NCBI RefSeq assembly: GCF_002250835.2
Contig: NZ_NOJY02000008.1
Location: 87,706 to 151,705 of the forward strand
DNA: 64,000 bases
Origin: Romboutsia weinsteinii
GTDB taxonomy: Bacteria; Bacillota; Clostridia; Peptostreptococcales; Peptostreptococcaceae
Direction: 5' to 3'
Part shown: one piece after another, positions 35,233 through 44,845 of the stretch
How positions within the stretch are numbered: position 1 is the stretch's first letter
How the letters are laid out: each line of letters starts with the position of its first letter
Translations under genes and position numbers: made by a program
Notes under the pieces: model-generated
Seen by the model: the letters and a program-made list of their open reading frames with translations, nothing else
Told to the model about the DNA's origin: nothing
Database searches by the model: none

Positions 35233-36381
35233 ATGATATTAATAAAAAATGTAGCAGTTTACTCACCAAAGTATATAGGAAGAAAAGATGTTTTTGTAAG
35301 TGGGGGTAAAATATCTTTAATAGATGATAATATAAACTTTGAAAATAAAAAGATAAAAATTATAGATGGAAGTAGAAAAATACTTACTCCAGGATTTATA
35401 GATCAACATGTACATATAACTGGAGGAGGTGGAGAGGGTAGCTTTAGTACTAGAGCACCCGAAATAACATTAACTAAGCTAACAACTGCAGGAATAACTA
35501 CTGTAGTAGGTTTGCTTGGAACTGACGGTACTACTAGAAGTGTAGAAAATTTAGTAGCTAAGGCAAAAGGATTAAAAGAAGAAGGTATAACAGTATTTGT
35601 TCATACAGGATCTTATGAATATCCAACAGTTACACTGACAGATTCAATAAAAAGAGATATTGCATTTATTGATGAGATTATAGGAGTAAAGTTAGCATTA
35701 TCTGATCATAGAAGTCCAAATGTAAGTAGTGATGAATTAAAAAGAGTAGCATCAGATGCGAGAGTAGCTGGAATGCTTAGCGGTAAAGCTGGAATTGTAG
35801 TTCTTCATATGGGGGATGGAAAAAGAGGTCTATCTCAAGTAAATGAAATCCTAGAAGAAACTGAAATACCATTAAAAACAATAAGACCTACTCATGTAAA
35901 TAGAAGAAAAGAATTATTAGAAGAGGCTTTTGACTATGCTAAGCGCGGAGGTAAAATAGATTTAACTTGTGGAATGAGAGATGACTTTACTCCAGGTAGA
36001 TGTATACAAAAAGGTAAAGAGGTAGGTGTATCAATAGAAAACATGACAATAAGCTCTGATGGATATGGTAGTTGGTCTAAGTATGATGAAAGTGGAAACT
36101 TAGTAAAGATGGGTGTATCTAGTGTATCAAGTTTACATGAAGAGTTTAAAAATATGGTAAATGAATTAGATTTTAGTGTAGAGGAAGCTTTAACATATAT
36201 AACATCTAATGTAGCTAAAGGATTAGAAGTGTATCCGAGAAAAGGATGTATAGCTGAAGACTCTGATGCAGATATACTTTTATTAGATGAGAATCTAGAT
36301 ATAAGTACAGTAATAGCAAATGGTAAAGTGATGGTAGAGGATAAGAAAATTTTAGTATACGGATCATATGAACAAATGTAG
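35233..36381 (+). CDS. iadA: Isoaspartyl dipeptidase (beta-aspartyl peptidase)
   Basis: 382 residues from ATG 35233, with GAAGGAG at the end of nhaC as ribosome site; the longer frame from 35194 reads into nhaC. Amidohydrolase superfamily: metal motif DQHVHITGGGGEGSF (about 55-69), VVLHMGDGKRG and DGYGSW segments are typical of IadA. It hydrolyses beta-aspartyl dipeptides formed by deamidated or isomerised proteins and helps use such peptides as food. It begins 4 bp after the nhaC stop, so the two form one sigma-54-driven unit. A strong terminator follows. Confidence 0.88.
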   Translation: MILIKNVAVYSPKYIGRKDVFVSGGKISLIDDNINFENKKIKIIDGSRKILTPGFIDQHVHITGGGGEGSFSTRAPEITLTKLTTAGITTVVGLLGTDGTTRSVENLVAKAKGLKEEGITVFVHTGSYEYPTVTLTDSIKRDIAFIDEIIGVKLALSDHRSPNVSSDELKRVASDARVAGMLSGKAGIVVLHMGDGKRGLSQVNEILEETEIPLKTIRPTHVNRRKELLEEAFDYAKRGGKIDLTCGMRDDFTPGRCIQKGKEVGVSIENMTISSDGYGSWSKYDESGNLVKMGVSSVSSLHEEFKNMVNELDFSVEEALTYITSNVAKGLEVYPRKGCIAEDSDADILLLDENLDISTVIANGKVMVEDKKILVYGSYEQM

Positions 36382-36398
36382 TAAAATTATAATTAATA

Positions 36399-36434
36399 AA
36401 AAATAGGACTCGTAAAAACGAGTCCTATTTTTTA
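36399..36434 (+). terminator. Strong terminator after iadA
   Basis: TAGGACTCGT (36404-36413) with ACGAGTCCTA (36418-36427), AAAA loop, extended by A and T runs. Confidence 0.92.
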
Positions 36435-36511
36435 TTAATTAAGTACAAATTAAGAAACTCCTTCTAATTTATAGTAAAAGTAAAGTATACAATAATATTA
36501 TTAATTGATAA

Positions 36512-36540
36512 TTGAAAAAATCAGAAAAATCAGACATAAT
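36512..36540 (+). promoter_or_regulatory. Sigma-A promoter of the peptide ABC operon
   Basis: TTGAAA (36512-36517), 17-nt spacer, CATAAT (36535-36540). It lies inside the longest possible frame of the binding-protein gene, which supports the later TTG start. Confidence 0.55.
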
Positions 36541-36592
36541 GTATTTAGAACTATACACTCACAGTATTAAAAGATTAAGGGGGGATGTAAAT

Positions 36593-38137
36593 TTGAAAAT
36601 ATCTAAAAAAATTGTAAGTATAGTATTGGCTTCTATAGTTGTAATGACAACTACTGGATGTTTAAACACAAATGTAGGGGCATCTAGTTATTCTAATGGA
36701 GAGAAAGACATTATAAGGTTAGCACAAAATACAGACGTAAAATCTTTCGATCCACATCAAGCTAATGACAGTTCAACATCAAATGCAACAAGGCATATCT
36801 TTAATACATTAATCAAATTAACACCAGAAGATACCTTTGAAGGTGACTTAGCAGAAAGTTGGGAACAGGTAGATGATACCACTGTAAAATTTAAATTAAA
36901 AGATGGAGTCAAATTTCATAATGGTGAAATTTTAACATCAGATGATGTTAAGTTTAGTCTAGAAAGGCAAAAGGAATCATCTAAAGTAGGACACCTAGTA
37001 GATATGATAGAATCAATAGAAGTAATCGATGATTTAAACTTTATAATTCACTTAAATAAAAAATCTTCAACATTAATATCAAGCTTATCACATATAGGAG
37101 GAGCAATTTTAAATAAAAAATCAGTAGAAGAAATAGAAGCTAGTGGGAAAAAAATTGATGAAAATCCTATTGGCACTGGACCATATAAATTTGAAGCATG
37201 GAAACCAGGAGATAGATTTATATTGATTAAATTTGATGACTATTTTGATGGAGAGGTAAAAAATGATGGATTGGAGTTTAGAATTATTCCAGAAGGAAGT
37301 AGTCGAGCTATAGCTTTAGAGACAGGAGAGATAGATGTATTACTTAATGTTGATGCAGTAGACTACAATAGAATAAGAGATAACATTGATTTAGTATTAA
37401 ATGAGTACAGTCCAACTACAATAGAATTTTTAGATATGAATAATGAAAAAGCTCCATTTGATAATAAATTGGTAAGAGAAGCTATAAATTATGCTACAGA
37501 TAAAGCATCTATAATTGCAGTTTCAACAAATGGAGAAGCTATAAAATCAGAAGGTATAATGGGGCCAACATCTATAGGATATTCAAACAATGTAGTAAAC
37601 TATGATTATAACTTAAAAAAGGCTAAGTCTTTGTTAAAACAAGCAGGATATGATAATAATCTAGAATTTACCATATTAGCATCATCAGATGTAAGATCAA
37701 AAACAGCTCAGGTATATCAAGCATCATTAGCAGAAATAGGTGTAAAAGTTAATGTAGAAATGATGGAGTCTGGAGCAATGTTAGAAAAGCAAATGAACGG
37801 TGACTTTCAAGCGGCAGTTAGAGGATGGAATCCAAATGCAGAACCAGATAACACATTTGCACCATTGTATTTGACAGAAAATAAAGGTAGTGGAGGAAAT
37901 AGGACATTCTACTCAAACGAAAAAGTTGATAGTTTAATTCGAGAAGGAAGAATTGAGCAAGATGAGATAAAACGAAATAAAATATATGAAGAAATACAAC
38001 AGATAATTACAAAAGACGCTGCAATAGCACCAATATACACTCCCTTAGGTGCAATAGGTACAAGTAGTAAGATAGAAGGTCTAGAAATATATCCAATAGG
38101 TACCCATAGATACGAAAATATAAGCTTTAAAAAATAA
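36593..38137 (+). CDS. Peptide ABC transporter, substrate-binding lipoprotein
   Basis: 514 residues from TTG 36593, which follows GGGGGG by 8 nt and gives a proper lipoprotein signal (KISKKIVSIVLASIVVMTTT-GC). The longer frame from ATG 36512 would bury the signal behind 27 polar residues. The mature part is a family-5 solute-binding protein (FDPHQANDSSTS, DGVKFHNGEILTSDDVKFSL, GTGPYKFEAW). It is exported, anchored by Cys, and delivers di- or oligopeptides to the permease encoded next. Peptide specificity cannot be read from sequence. Confidence 0.88.
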   Translation: MKISKKIVSIVLASIVVMTTTGCLNTNVGASSYSNGEKDIIRLAQNTDVKSFDPHQANDSSTSNATRHIFNTLIKLTPEDTFEGDLAESWEQVDDTTVKFKLKDGVKFHNGEILTSDDVKFSLERQKESSKVGHLVDMIESIEVIDDLNFIIHLNKKSSTLISSLSHIGGAILNKKSVEEIEASGKKIDENPIGTGPYKFEAWKPGDRFILIKFDDYFDGEVKNDGLEFRIIPEGSSRAIALETGEIDVLLNVDAVDYNRIRDNIDLVLNEYSPTTIEFLDMNNEKAPFDNKLVREAINYATDKASIIAVSTNGEAIKSEGIMGPTSIGYSNNVVNYDYNLKKAKSLLKQAGYDNNLEFTILASSDVRSKTAQVYQASLAEIGVKVNVEMMESGAMLEKQMNGDFQAAVRGWNPNAEPDNTFAPLYLTENKGSGGNRTFYSNEKVDSLIREGRIEQDEIKRNKIYEEIQQIITKDAAIAPIYTPLGAIGTSSKIEGLEIYPIGTHRYENISFKK

Positions 38138-38156
38138 ATAAAGTAGAGGTGAGTAT

Positions 38157-39083
38157 ATGTTCAGATATATAAGAAACAGACTACTAATGTTGATACCAGT
38201 AATACTAGGAGTTACATTTCTTGTATTTTACATTATGAGTTTTTCACCTGGAGACCCAGCAGCAATAATATTAGGAGATAATGCTAGTGCAGAATCGATA
38301 GCTCAACTACAGGAAGAACTTGGGCTAAATGAACCTGTAATAGTTCAGTATGCAAAATATATGAAAAAGTGTGTAACAGGAGATTTAGGAGAATCCTATG
38401 CAACAGGACGTGATGTATTTGAAGAGGTAATGTCAAGATTGCCTAATACATTTGCACTTACATTTTGGGCAATGATAGTTGCTATAATTGTATCTATCCC
38501 AGTAGGTATAATCTCTGCAACCAAGCAGTACTCGCTGGTTGATAGTATTAGTATGATCGCTGCACTAATAGGAGTATCTATGCCAAACTTTTGGTTTGGA
38601 TTACTTATGATAATGCTTTTTTCTTTAAATTTAGGATGGTTACCATCAGGTGGAGCAAGCTCTTATATTAGCTTAATAATGCCAGCTATAACAATTGGGG
38701 TATCTTGTGCAGCAAATATAACAAGGACAACAAGATCATCTATGCTAGATGTTATCAGACAAGACTATATAAGAACAGCAAAAGCAAAAGGGGTTAATAA
38801 GAAAAAAGTTGTGAGAAAACATGCATTAAGAAATGCATTAATACCTGTTATAACAGTAATAGGTCTTCAGTTTGGAAACTTATTAGGTGGTGCAGTACTA
38901 ACAGAAACGGTATTTTCGTGGCCTGGAGTAGGTAGACTTATTGTAGATGCAATAAAAGCAAAAGATACACCAATGGTGTTAGGTTGTTTGATTGTATTTG
39001 CAGTATGTTTTAGTTTGGTTAACTTGTTGGTAGATATTTTATATGGATATATAGATCCTAGAATAAAAGCTAAATATGAGTAG
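38157..39083 (+). CDS. dppB: Peptide ABC transporter permease, DppB type
   Basis: 308 residues, six membrane helices, with the binding-protein-dependent transport motif (RTAKAKGVNKKKVVRKHALR, about 203-222), which docks the ATPase. It pairs with DppC to form the channel. GAGGTG lies 6-7 nt before the ATG. It follows the binding-protein gene by 19 bp. Homologues carry dipeptides, oligopeptides or nickel; the combination with four partners and peptidases nearby favours peptides. Confidence 0.87.
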   Translation: MFRYIRNRLLMLIPVILGVTFLVFYIMSFSPGDPAAIILGDNASAESIAQLQEELGLNEPVIVQYAKYMKKCVTGDLGESYATGRDVFEEVMSRLPNTFALTFWAMIVAIIVSIPVGIISATKQYSLVDSISMIAALIGVSMPNFWFGLLMIMLFSLNLGWLPSGGASSYISLIMPAITIGVSCAANITRTTRSSMLDVIRQDYIRTAKAKGVNKKKVVRKHALRNALIPVITVIGLQFGNLLGGAVLTETVFSWPGVGRLIVDAIKAKDTPMVLGCLIVFAVCFSLVNLLVDILYGYIDPRIKAKYE

Positions 39084-39097
39084 GTAGGGGGGATATA

Positions 39098-40000
39098 ATG
39101 CAAAAACAAATACATAGACAAGATAAGAAAACTGAAATTAGTAACTACCGTAAAAGAAATCAAATGGTAGAAGTATGGTCACGTTTGAAAAAAAATAAAA
39201 TGGCAATGTTGGGTTTAGTGATAATCATTATTTTACTATTGCTTGCTATATTTGCAGATGTAATAGCAGATTATGATACTTTAGTTGTAAAACAAAATAT
39301 TATGGAAAGATTACAACCTCCAAGTAAAAAACATATATTTGGAACTGATGAATTTGGAAGGGATATATTTTCAAGAATAGTACATGGATCAAGGATATCA
39401 ATCAAAGTGGGTGTTATATCAGTAGCTATGTCTTTAATATTAGGAGGACTTTTCGGATCAATAGCTGGCTACTATGGAGGAAAGACTGATAATATTATAA
39501 TGAGACTTATGGATATATTATTAGCTGTTCCAAGTATATTATTAGCAATAACAATAGTAGCAGCATTTGGAACAAATCTAATAAATGTAATAATAGCCCT
39601 AGGTATTGCAGGAATACCAAAATATGCAAGAATAGTACGAGCGGCAGTACTAGGAGTTAAGGATCAGGAGTTTATTGAATCGGCTAGGGCTATAGGAGCT
39701 ACAGATGCAACGATAATTCTTAGAGAGGTAATACCAAACTGTCTATCTCCTATAATAGTACAAGTTACTTTAAGTGTAGCAGGGGTTATTTTATCAATCG
39801 CATCACTAAGCTTCATAGGATTAGGAATACAGCCTCCAGAACCAGAATGGGGAGCTATGCTATCAGGAGGTAGACAATATTTAAGAGACGCATGGCATAT
39901 AACTGTATTTCCAGGTTTAGCAATAATGATAACAATACTAGCACTAAATTTATTAGGGGATGGATTAAGAGATGCCCTAGATCCAAGATTAAAACAGTAA
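39098..40000 (+). CDS. dppC: Peptide ABC transporter permease, DppC type
   Basis: 300 residues with the N-terminal OppC/DppC extension (residues 1-40, basic), six membrane helices and the EAA-like loop (ESARAIGATDATIILREVIP). FGTDEFGRDIFSR matches the family signature. It forms the heterodimeric channel with DppB. GGGGGG precedes the ATG, and spacing to dppB is only 14 bp. Confidence 0.87.
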   Translation: MQKQIHRQDKKTEISNYRKRNQMVEVWSRLKKNKMAMLGLVIIIILLLLAIFADVIADYDTLVVKQNIMERLQPPSKKHIFGTDEFGRDIFSRIVHGSRISIKVGVISVAMSLILGGLFGSIAGYYGGKTDNIIMRLMDILLAVPSILLAITIVAAFGTNLINVIIALGIAGIPKYARIVRAAVLGVKDQEFIESARAIGATDATIILREVIPNCLSPIIVQVTLSVAGVILSIASLSFIGLGIQPPEPEWGAMLSGGRQYLRDAWHITVFPGLAIMITILALNLLGDGLRDALDPRLKQ

Positions 40001-40012
40001 GGGGGAAAAATT

Positions 40013-41035
40013 ATGCCATCAGAGGATAAAATAGATACACAAAATATTATAGATATAAAAGATTTAGTAGTACATTACGAAACAAATGATGGGATTGTGG
40101 AGGCCGTAAATGGTGTAAGTATTAGTATCGATAGAGGAAAAACATTAGGTATAGTTGGAGAAACAGGTGCAGGTAAGACTACAATGGCACTATCAATACT
40201 TAGATTAGTGCAAAACCCACCAGGCAAAATTAAAAGTGGAGTAATTGAGCTTGAAGGAGAAGATATATTTTTATATACAGAAGCTGAAATGGAAAATATA
40301 CGAGGAGATAAAGTATCAATGATTTTCCAAGATCCTATGACATCACTAAATCCAGTAATCCCTATAGGAGATCAAATTGCGGAGGTAATACAAATACATG
40401 AAAATATAAGTAGCAAAGAAGCTATGGAAAAAACTAAAGATATGTTAGCTTTGGTAGGGATACATCCAAATAGAGCTAATGAATATCCTCATCAGTTTTC
40501 AGGAGGCATGAAACAAAGAGTTATAATAGCCATAGCGCTTGCATGTAATCCAAAACTATTAATTGCGGATGAACCAACAACAGCACTAGATGTTACAATA
40601 CAAGCACAAGTATTAGACTTAATGAAGACATTAAAAGAAAAATATAATACAGCTATGATGATGATTACCCATGATTTAGGAATAGTTGCAGAAGTATGTG
40701 ACGAAGTAGCAATTATGTATGCAGGTAAAATAGTAGAAAAAGGAACCCTTGAAGATATATTTAATAATACGAAGCATCCATATACAGAAGGGTTATTCAA
40801 CTCTCTTCCCAATATAGAAAAAAGAGGTGAAATGCTTATACCAATAAAAGGACTTATGCCAGACCCTACAAATTTACCAAAAGGATGTCAATTCCATCCT
40901 AGATGTATGTATGCACAAGAAGAATGCTCAATTAAAGTACCAACGATTAAACAATTGAGTGATACACATTATGTTTCTTGTCTTGCGTATGAAAATGTAG
41001 GCGTAGAGCTAGCTGGGGGTGGCATTAATGGATAA
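40013..41035 (+). CDS. dppD: Peptide ABC transporter ATPase, DppD type
   Basis: 340 residues. Walker A GETGAGKT (about 52-59), signature QFSGGMKQR, Walker B LLIADEPTTALD and an H-loop (MMITHDLG) are intact. The C-terminal oligopeptide/dipeptide module includes a Cys cluster (CQFHPRCMYAQEEC), which in the family holds an iron-sulfur centre. It energises transport with DppF, whose gene overlaps by 8 bp. Confidence 0.9.
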   Translation: MPSEDKIDTQNIIDIKDLVVHYETNDGIVEAVNGVSISIDRGKTLGIVGETGAGKTTMALSILRLVQNPPGKIKSGVIELEGEDIFLYTEAEMENIRGDKVSMIFQDPMTSLNPVIPIGDQIAEVIQIHENISSKEAMEKTKDMLALVGIHPNRANEYPHQFSGGMKQRVIIAIALACNPKLLIADEPTTALDVTIQAQVLDLMKTLKEKYNTAMMMITHDLGIVAEVCDEVAIMYAGKIVEKGTLEDIFNNTKHPYTEGLFNSLPNIEKRGEMLIPIKGLMPDPTNLPKGCQFHPRCMYAQEECSIKVPTIKQLSDTHYVSCLAYENVGVELAGGGING

Positions 41036-41972
41036 TAAATTGCTTGAAGTGAAACAGTTGAAGAAGTACTTTAATACACCAAAAGGAATATTACATGCAG
41101 TTGATGATGTTAACTTTTCTATAGAAAAAGGAAAAACACTTGGAATAGTAGGGGAATCAGGATGTGGTAAATCAACAACAGGTAGAGCTATACTTAGACT
41201 TTTAGAAGCTACTGATGGTGAAGTAATATTTGAAGGTAAAAATATATTAGACTATAGTAAAAAAGAGATAAGAGATTTAAGAAGAGACATGCAAATAATA
41301 TTTCAAGATCCATTTGCATCACTAAATCCAAGAAAAACAGTCAGTGAAATTATAGGTGAACCATTAAGATTACATAAGATTATAAAAGATAAAGGGGAAA
41401 GAGAAAAAAGAGTTTTAGAACTAATGGAAACTGTAGGATTGTCAGAGAGATTAGTAAATACATATCCTCATGAACTTGATGGAGGAAGAAGACAAAGAAT
41501 TGGTATAGCTAGGGCACTAGCACTTAATCCAAAATTTATATTGTGCGATGAACCGGTTTCTGCACTAGATGTATCAATTCAAGCACAAATATTGAATTTA
41601 TTAAAGACACTTCAAAAAGATCTTGGTTTAACTTACATATTTATAACTCATGATTTATCAGTTGTAAATTATTTTTCAGATGAAATTGCAGTTATGTACT
41701 TAGGAAAGGTAGTAGAAAAAGCACCCTCAGCAGAACTATTTGACAATCCAAAACATCCATATACCAAAGCACTATTATCAGCAATTCCAATACCTAGTAT
41801 AGGTAAGAAAAAAGAAAGAATAATAATAAAAGGTGAAATAACATCACCTATAAATCCAAAGCCTGGGTGTAGGTTTGCGCCAAGATGTGAGTATGCAAAA
41901 GATGTATGTTTTAAGGAGCAACCTATCTTAAAAGAGTTAGATAATAACCATGAAGTAGCATGTCACATTTAA
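41028..41972 (+). CDS. dppF: Peptide ABC transporter ATPase, DppF type
   Basis: 314 residues from ATG 41028, preceded by GGGGGTG; the GTG at 41019 overlaps that site. Walker A GESGCGKS, Walker B FILCDEPVSALD and H-loop are intact. The ABC signature reads LDGGRRQR instead of LSGGQ-type. A C-terminal Cys cluster (CRFAPRCEYAKDVC) is kept. It is the second ATPase half, and the last gene of the transporter; the M42 peptidase follows after 41 bp, likely in the same transcript. Confidence 0.88.
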   Translation: MDNKLLEVKQLKKYFNTPKGILHAVDDVNFSIEKGKTLGIVGESGCGKSTTGRAILRLLEATDGEVIFEGKNILDYSKKEIRDLRRDMQIIFQDPFASLNPRKTVSEIIGEPLRLHKIIKDKGEREKRVLELMETVGLSERLVNTYPHELDGGRRQRIGIARALALNPKFILCDEPVSALDVSIQAQILNLLKTLQKDLGLTYIFITHDLSVVNYFSDEIAVMYLGKVVEKAPSAELFDNPKHPYTKALLSAIPIPSIGKKKERIIIKGEITSPINPKPGCRFAPRCEYAKDVCFKEQPILKELDNNHEVACHI

Positions 41973-42013
41973 AGATAAATATTAAATATAATTAAAATAC
42001 ATAGGAGATTGAT

Positions 42014-43054
42014 ATGAATATAAATATTAATAATATACTTGAATACTTAGAGAAATACTTAGCAATACCAAGTCCAGGTGGATACACAGATAAAGCAGTA
42101 CTAGAAGCTAAAAAAGACTTTGAAGAATTAGGATTAACTACAAAAGTAACTAATAAAGGTGGGCTAATAGCAACATTACTTGGAGAAGATGATGAAAATC
42201 ATATTACAATATCAGCACATATGGATACTCTAGGAGCAATGGTCAAAGAAATAACTACAGATGGAAAATTAAAATATCATAAAATCGGTGGTGGATGTTG
42301 GTCAGCAGTGGAGGGCGAAAACTGTACTATAATAACTAGAAAAAAAGGAGACGTAAGAGGTACATCAATGTTTAAATATTCATCTACTCACACATATGGT
42401 CAAGAAAATGCAAACAGTGAAAGAAACTTTAACAATATGGAAATAAGATTAGATGAAAATGTTATGTCAAAGCAAGATGTACTAGATTTAGGAATAAGTG
42501 TAGGTGATTTTATATACTTTGATACTAGATTAGAGATAACTGATTCTGGATTTATAAAGACTAGATACATAGATAATAAAGCTGCAGTTGCAATATTATT
42601 TGAATTAGCAAGGTACTTTAAAGAAAATAATTTACAACCAAAGCATACAACTCATTTATATATAAGTAACTATGAAGAGTTAGGGCATGGCTTATCTAGA
42701 GCAATTCCTTCTAAGACAAAAGAGCTTGTTTCAATAGATATAGCTCCAGTAGGTGATGGTCAAACATCTAATGAGCATAGTGTATGTATCACTGCAAAAG
42801 ATAAGCAAACTGTATATGATTCATATTTAAGGTTTAAGCTTACTGATATCGCAGAAGAAAATGATATAAATTATAATATAGATTTATTTAATAACTATGG
42901 ATCAGATGCATCGCAAGCTATTAAATGGGGTGAAGATTTAAGATTTGCTAACATTGGACCAGGAACTGATGCGAGCCATCACTATGAGAGAACTCATATA
43001 GATGCAATAGAAAATACTACAAAGCTAATTCTTTGTTATTTGCTAACAGACTAA
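42014..43054 (+). CDS. M42-family glutamyl/aminopeptidase
   Basis: 346 residues. Metal-binding motifs of the M42 family: SAHMDTLG (H and D), DNKAAVAILF (bridging Asp), EELGHG (catalytic Glu) and the final H in TDASHHYERTH. Such dodecameric cytoplasmic enzymes release N-terminal residues from peptides. It sits directly after dppF, so imported peptides are probably degraded by it. AGGAG lies 7 nt before the ATG. Terminal specificity is not visible. Confidence 0.86.
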   Translation: MNININNILEYLEKYLAIPSPGGYTDKAVLEAKKDFEELGLTTKVTNKGGLIATLLGEDDENHITISAHMDTLGAMVKEITTDGKLKYHKIGGGCWSAVEGENCTIITRKKGDVRGTSMFKYSSTHTYGQENANSERNFNNMEIRLDENVMSKQDVLDLGISVGDFIYFDTRLEITDSGFIKTRYIDNKAAVAILFELARYFKENNLQPKHTTHLYISNYEELGHGLSRAIPSKTKELVSIDIAPVGDGQTSNEHSVCITAKDKQTVYDSYLRFKLTDIAEENDINYNIDLFNNYGSDASQAIKWGEDLRFANIGPGTDASHHYERTHIDAIENTTKLILCYLLTD

Positions 43055-43127
43055 AATTTTATAAAAAGGATACTCATACTATTTGAAGAAGTATTTAATA
43101 TATATCTAAATTTAAGGAGAGATAAGT

Positions 43128-43322
43128 ATGAAAGATATAAACAAAGTACTACTTGGAATTAGTTGCTTATTAGGAGGCGTTGTAATAGGTTTTCTGTGTG
43201 CTCCAATAAAAAAAGGCATGAGTATGAGTATAGGAAATGACAGTGGTAATCAATATATAGGAAATCCAGACGATTTAGAAATACTTAAAAATATGAAAAA
43301 GAAAGAACTAAGTAATGGATAA
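43128..43322 (+). CDS. Small single-helix membrane protein, unknown
   Basis: 64 residues: a short basic start, one hydrophobic helix (about 7-27, with a small-residue GGVVIGF stretch), then a soluble Asn/Gly-rich and Lys-rich tail. AAGGAGAG is 7 nt before the ATG. It overlaps the next gene by 8 bp, so both are probably made together. I recognise no family; the shape is like YtxH-type small membrane proteins. Confidence 0.65.
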   Translation: MKDINKVLLGISCLLGGVVIGFLCAPIKKGMSMSIGNDSGNQYIGNPDDLEILKNMKKKELSNG

Positions 43323-43737
43323 AAAATATTATTCAAAAAAAGATTGGTGGCTAAGAATAGTTATATGGGCTTGTATAATAGCTTTGATGATAAGTTTATT
43401 AGATGCTATTATGAATAGACATATTACAGCAATACTTTTATTTACAATATTAGAAGGATTTTTTATATGGACTTGGTTTGGAACTTACTATGTATTAAAA
43501 GAGGATCACTTATTTATTAGAAGTGGACCTATAAAGGAAAAGTTTTACTACAATAATATCAATAAAATAAAGCAAGCAAAATCTGTATTATCATCAACTG
43601 CACTATCAGTAGATAGGATAGAGATAATTTATAAGGGAAGTCTAGGTGCATATATTTCTCCAAAGGATAGGGAGGAGTTTATAAATAAACTAAAAGAAAA
43701 ATGCCCTAAATTAAATATAAGTAATATCCGTATATAA
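43315..43737 (+). CDS. Membrane protein with YyaB-like PH domain
   Basis: 140 residues. Two hydrophobic helices (about 13-30 and 36-54) are followed by a pleckstrin-homology-like beta domain (YYVLKEDHLFIRSGPIKEKF, then YNNINKIKQAKSV), like the bacterial YyaB-like PH family. Function unknown; such domains probably bind membrane-associated partners. It begins inside the stop region of the 43128 gene, with its ribosome site (AAGAAAGAA) weak, which fits coupled translation. A strong terminator follows. Confidence 0.72.
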   Translation: MDKKYYSKKDWWLRIVIWACIIALMISLLDAIMNRHITAILLFTILEGFFIWTWFGTYYVLKEDHLFIRSGPIKEKFYYNNINKIKQAKSVLSSTALSVDRIEIIYKGSLGAYISPKDREEFINKLKEKCPKLNISNIRI

Positions 43738-43742
43738 AGAGT

Positions 43743-43789
43743 ACCCTATTTAGAATTAAAGTTATAGATTCTAAATAGGGTGCTTTTTA
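43743..43789. terminator. Bidirectional terminator between the PH-domain gene and the LysR gene
   Basis: A perfect 14-bp stem, ACCCTATTTAGAAT (43743-43756) with its complement (43768-43781), then GCTTTTTATTT on the plus strand. Confidence 0.88.
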
Positions 43790-43803
43790 TTTCATCAATA
43801 AAT

Positions 43804-44685
43804 CTAATCTCTTAAAAAGTTATAAAAATCAATATAGTTTGATTTGAAAATAGAATCATTCAAAAAAATAAAATTATATTCATGAAAAATACTCATATTA
43901 TTAATATCTAATACAGCAAGTTCATTATTCGTAATTTCTGTTTGAGCTGCCATTTCATACATTATAGAGATACCTAAGTTACTCTTAACTATATCTTTAA
44001 TTATACCAATATTGCCAATTTCAATTACATGTTCAAAATTTTTATAAGTAAAGTTATTTTCATAAAGAAACATTTCAAAGATTTCACGACTACCCGAGCC
44101 TTTTTCTCTTACAATCAATGTTTCACTAAACAGTTCATCAAAAGATATATTATTCTTTGATGCAAGTTTGTTTTGAGGAGAGGCAACAACCACTAATCTT
44201 TCTTTGCTAATTAAATGAGTTTCATATTCAGCTTTATTAAAATGCCCTTCAATAATTGCAAATTCTATATTACCCTTATTTAAGTTTTCAAGTAAAAATT
44301 TAGTGTTATTTACAATCATAGAAATATTATTTTTAGGATACAAGGATATATATTTTTTTATATAAGGTGGAATGTAATACTCACCTATAGTTCTTGTTGC
44401 ACCAAATACTAATGACTTATATCTTGAATTGCTATCTTTTAGATGATGCTCAATATTTATAGACATAGTCTGTAGTTTTTGAACATTATTTAAAAAATCT
44501 ATTCCTTCTTGAGTTAAACTAAGCTTTTTACTTATATAATCAAAAAGTTTTAAATTATATTTTTCTTCTAAATACCTTATATGTTGACTTACTGCTGGTT
44601 GAGTTATAGAAAGATTCTTTGCAGTCTTTGTATAGTTCTTAGTCTCACATAAATCAATAAAGGTAATTAATCTAAAATCAATCAT
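43804..44685 (-). CDS. LysR-family transcriptional regulator
   Basis: 293 residues. N-terminal winged helix-turn-helix (about 5-62, TKTAKNLSITQPAVSQHIRY) and a two-lobe effector domain. It is divergent from the CoA-disulfide reductase/sulfite-reductase-like pair, the classic arrangement of a LysR regulator with its target, as with CysL and the sulfite reductase genes in Bacillus. The likely effector is a sulfur compound, but this is inference. GGGGGA on the minus strand (44691-44696) precedes the ATG by about 6 nt. Confidence 0.87.
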   Translation of the reverse strand: MIDFRLITFIDLCETKNYTKTAKNLSITQPAVSQHIRYLEEKYNLKLFDYISKKLSLTQEGIDFLNNVQKLQTMSINIEHHLKDSNSRYKSLVFGATRTIGEYYIPPYIKKYISLYPKNNISMIVNNTKFLLENLNKGNIEFAIIEGHFNKAEYETHLISKERLVVVASPQNKLASKNNISFDELFSETLIVREKGSGSREIFEMFLYENNFTYKNFEHVIEIGNIGIIKDIVKSNLGISIMYEMAAQTEITNNELAVLDINNMSIFHEYNFIFLNDSIFKSNYIDFYNFLRD

Positions 44686-44747
44686 ACTATCCCCCTAGTA
44701 AATTAATAGCTTATTGTCCCTTATGATATGAGTATACTATAAGAAAA

Positions 44748-44780
44748 ATTTATAATTCAATAAATATTTATAATTTTACA
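44748..44780. promoter_or_regulatory. Candidate LysR box in the divergent region
   Basis: ATAAATATTTAT (44760-44771) is a perfect palindrome fitting the T-N11-A LysR pattern, with a looser flanking TTATAATT. It lies midway between the regulator gene (starts 44685) and the reductase gene (starts 44846). Confidence 0.4.
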
Positions 44781-44845
44781 TTATACTAAAATCTAACTAC
44801 AATTAAGGTATGAGTTGTTAAATTTATATCTAAAGGGTGATGAAA

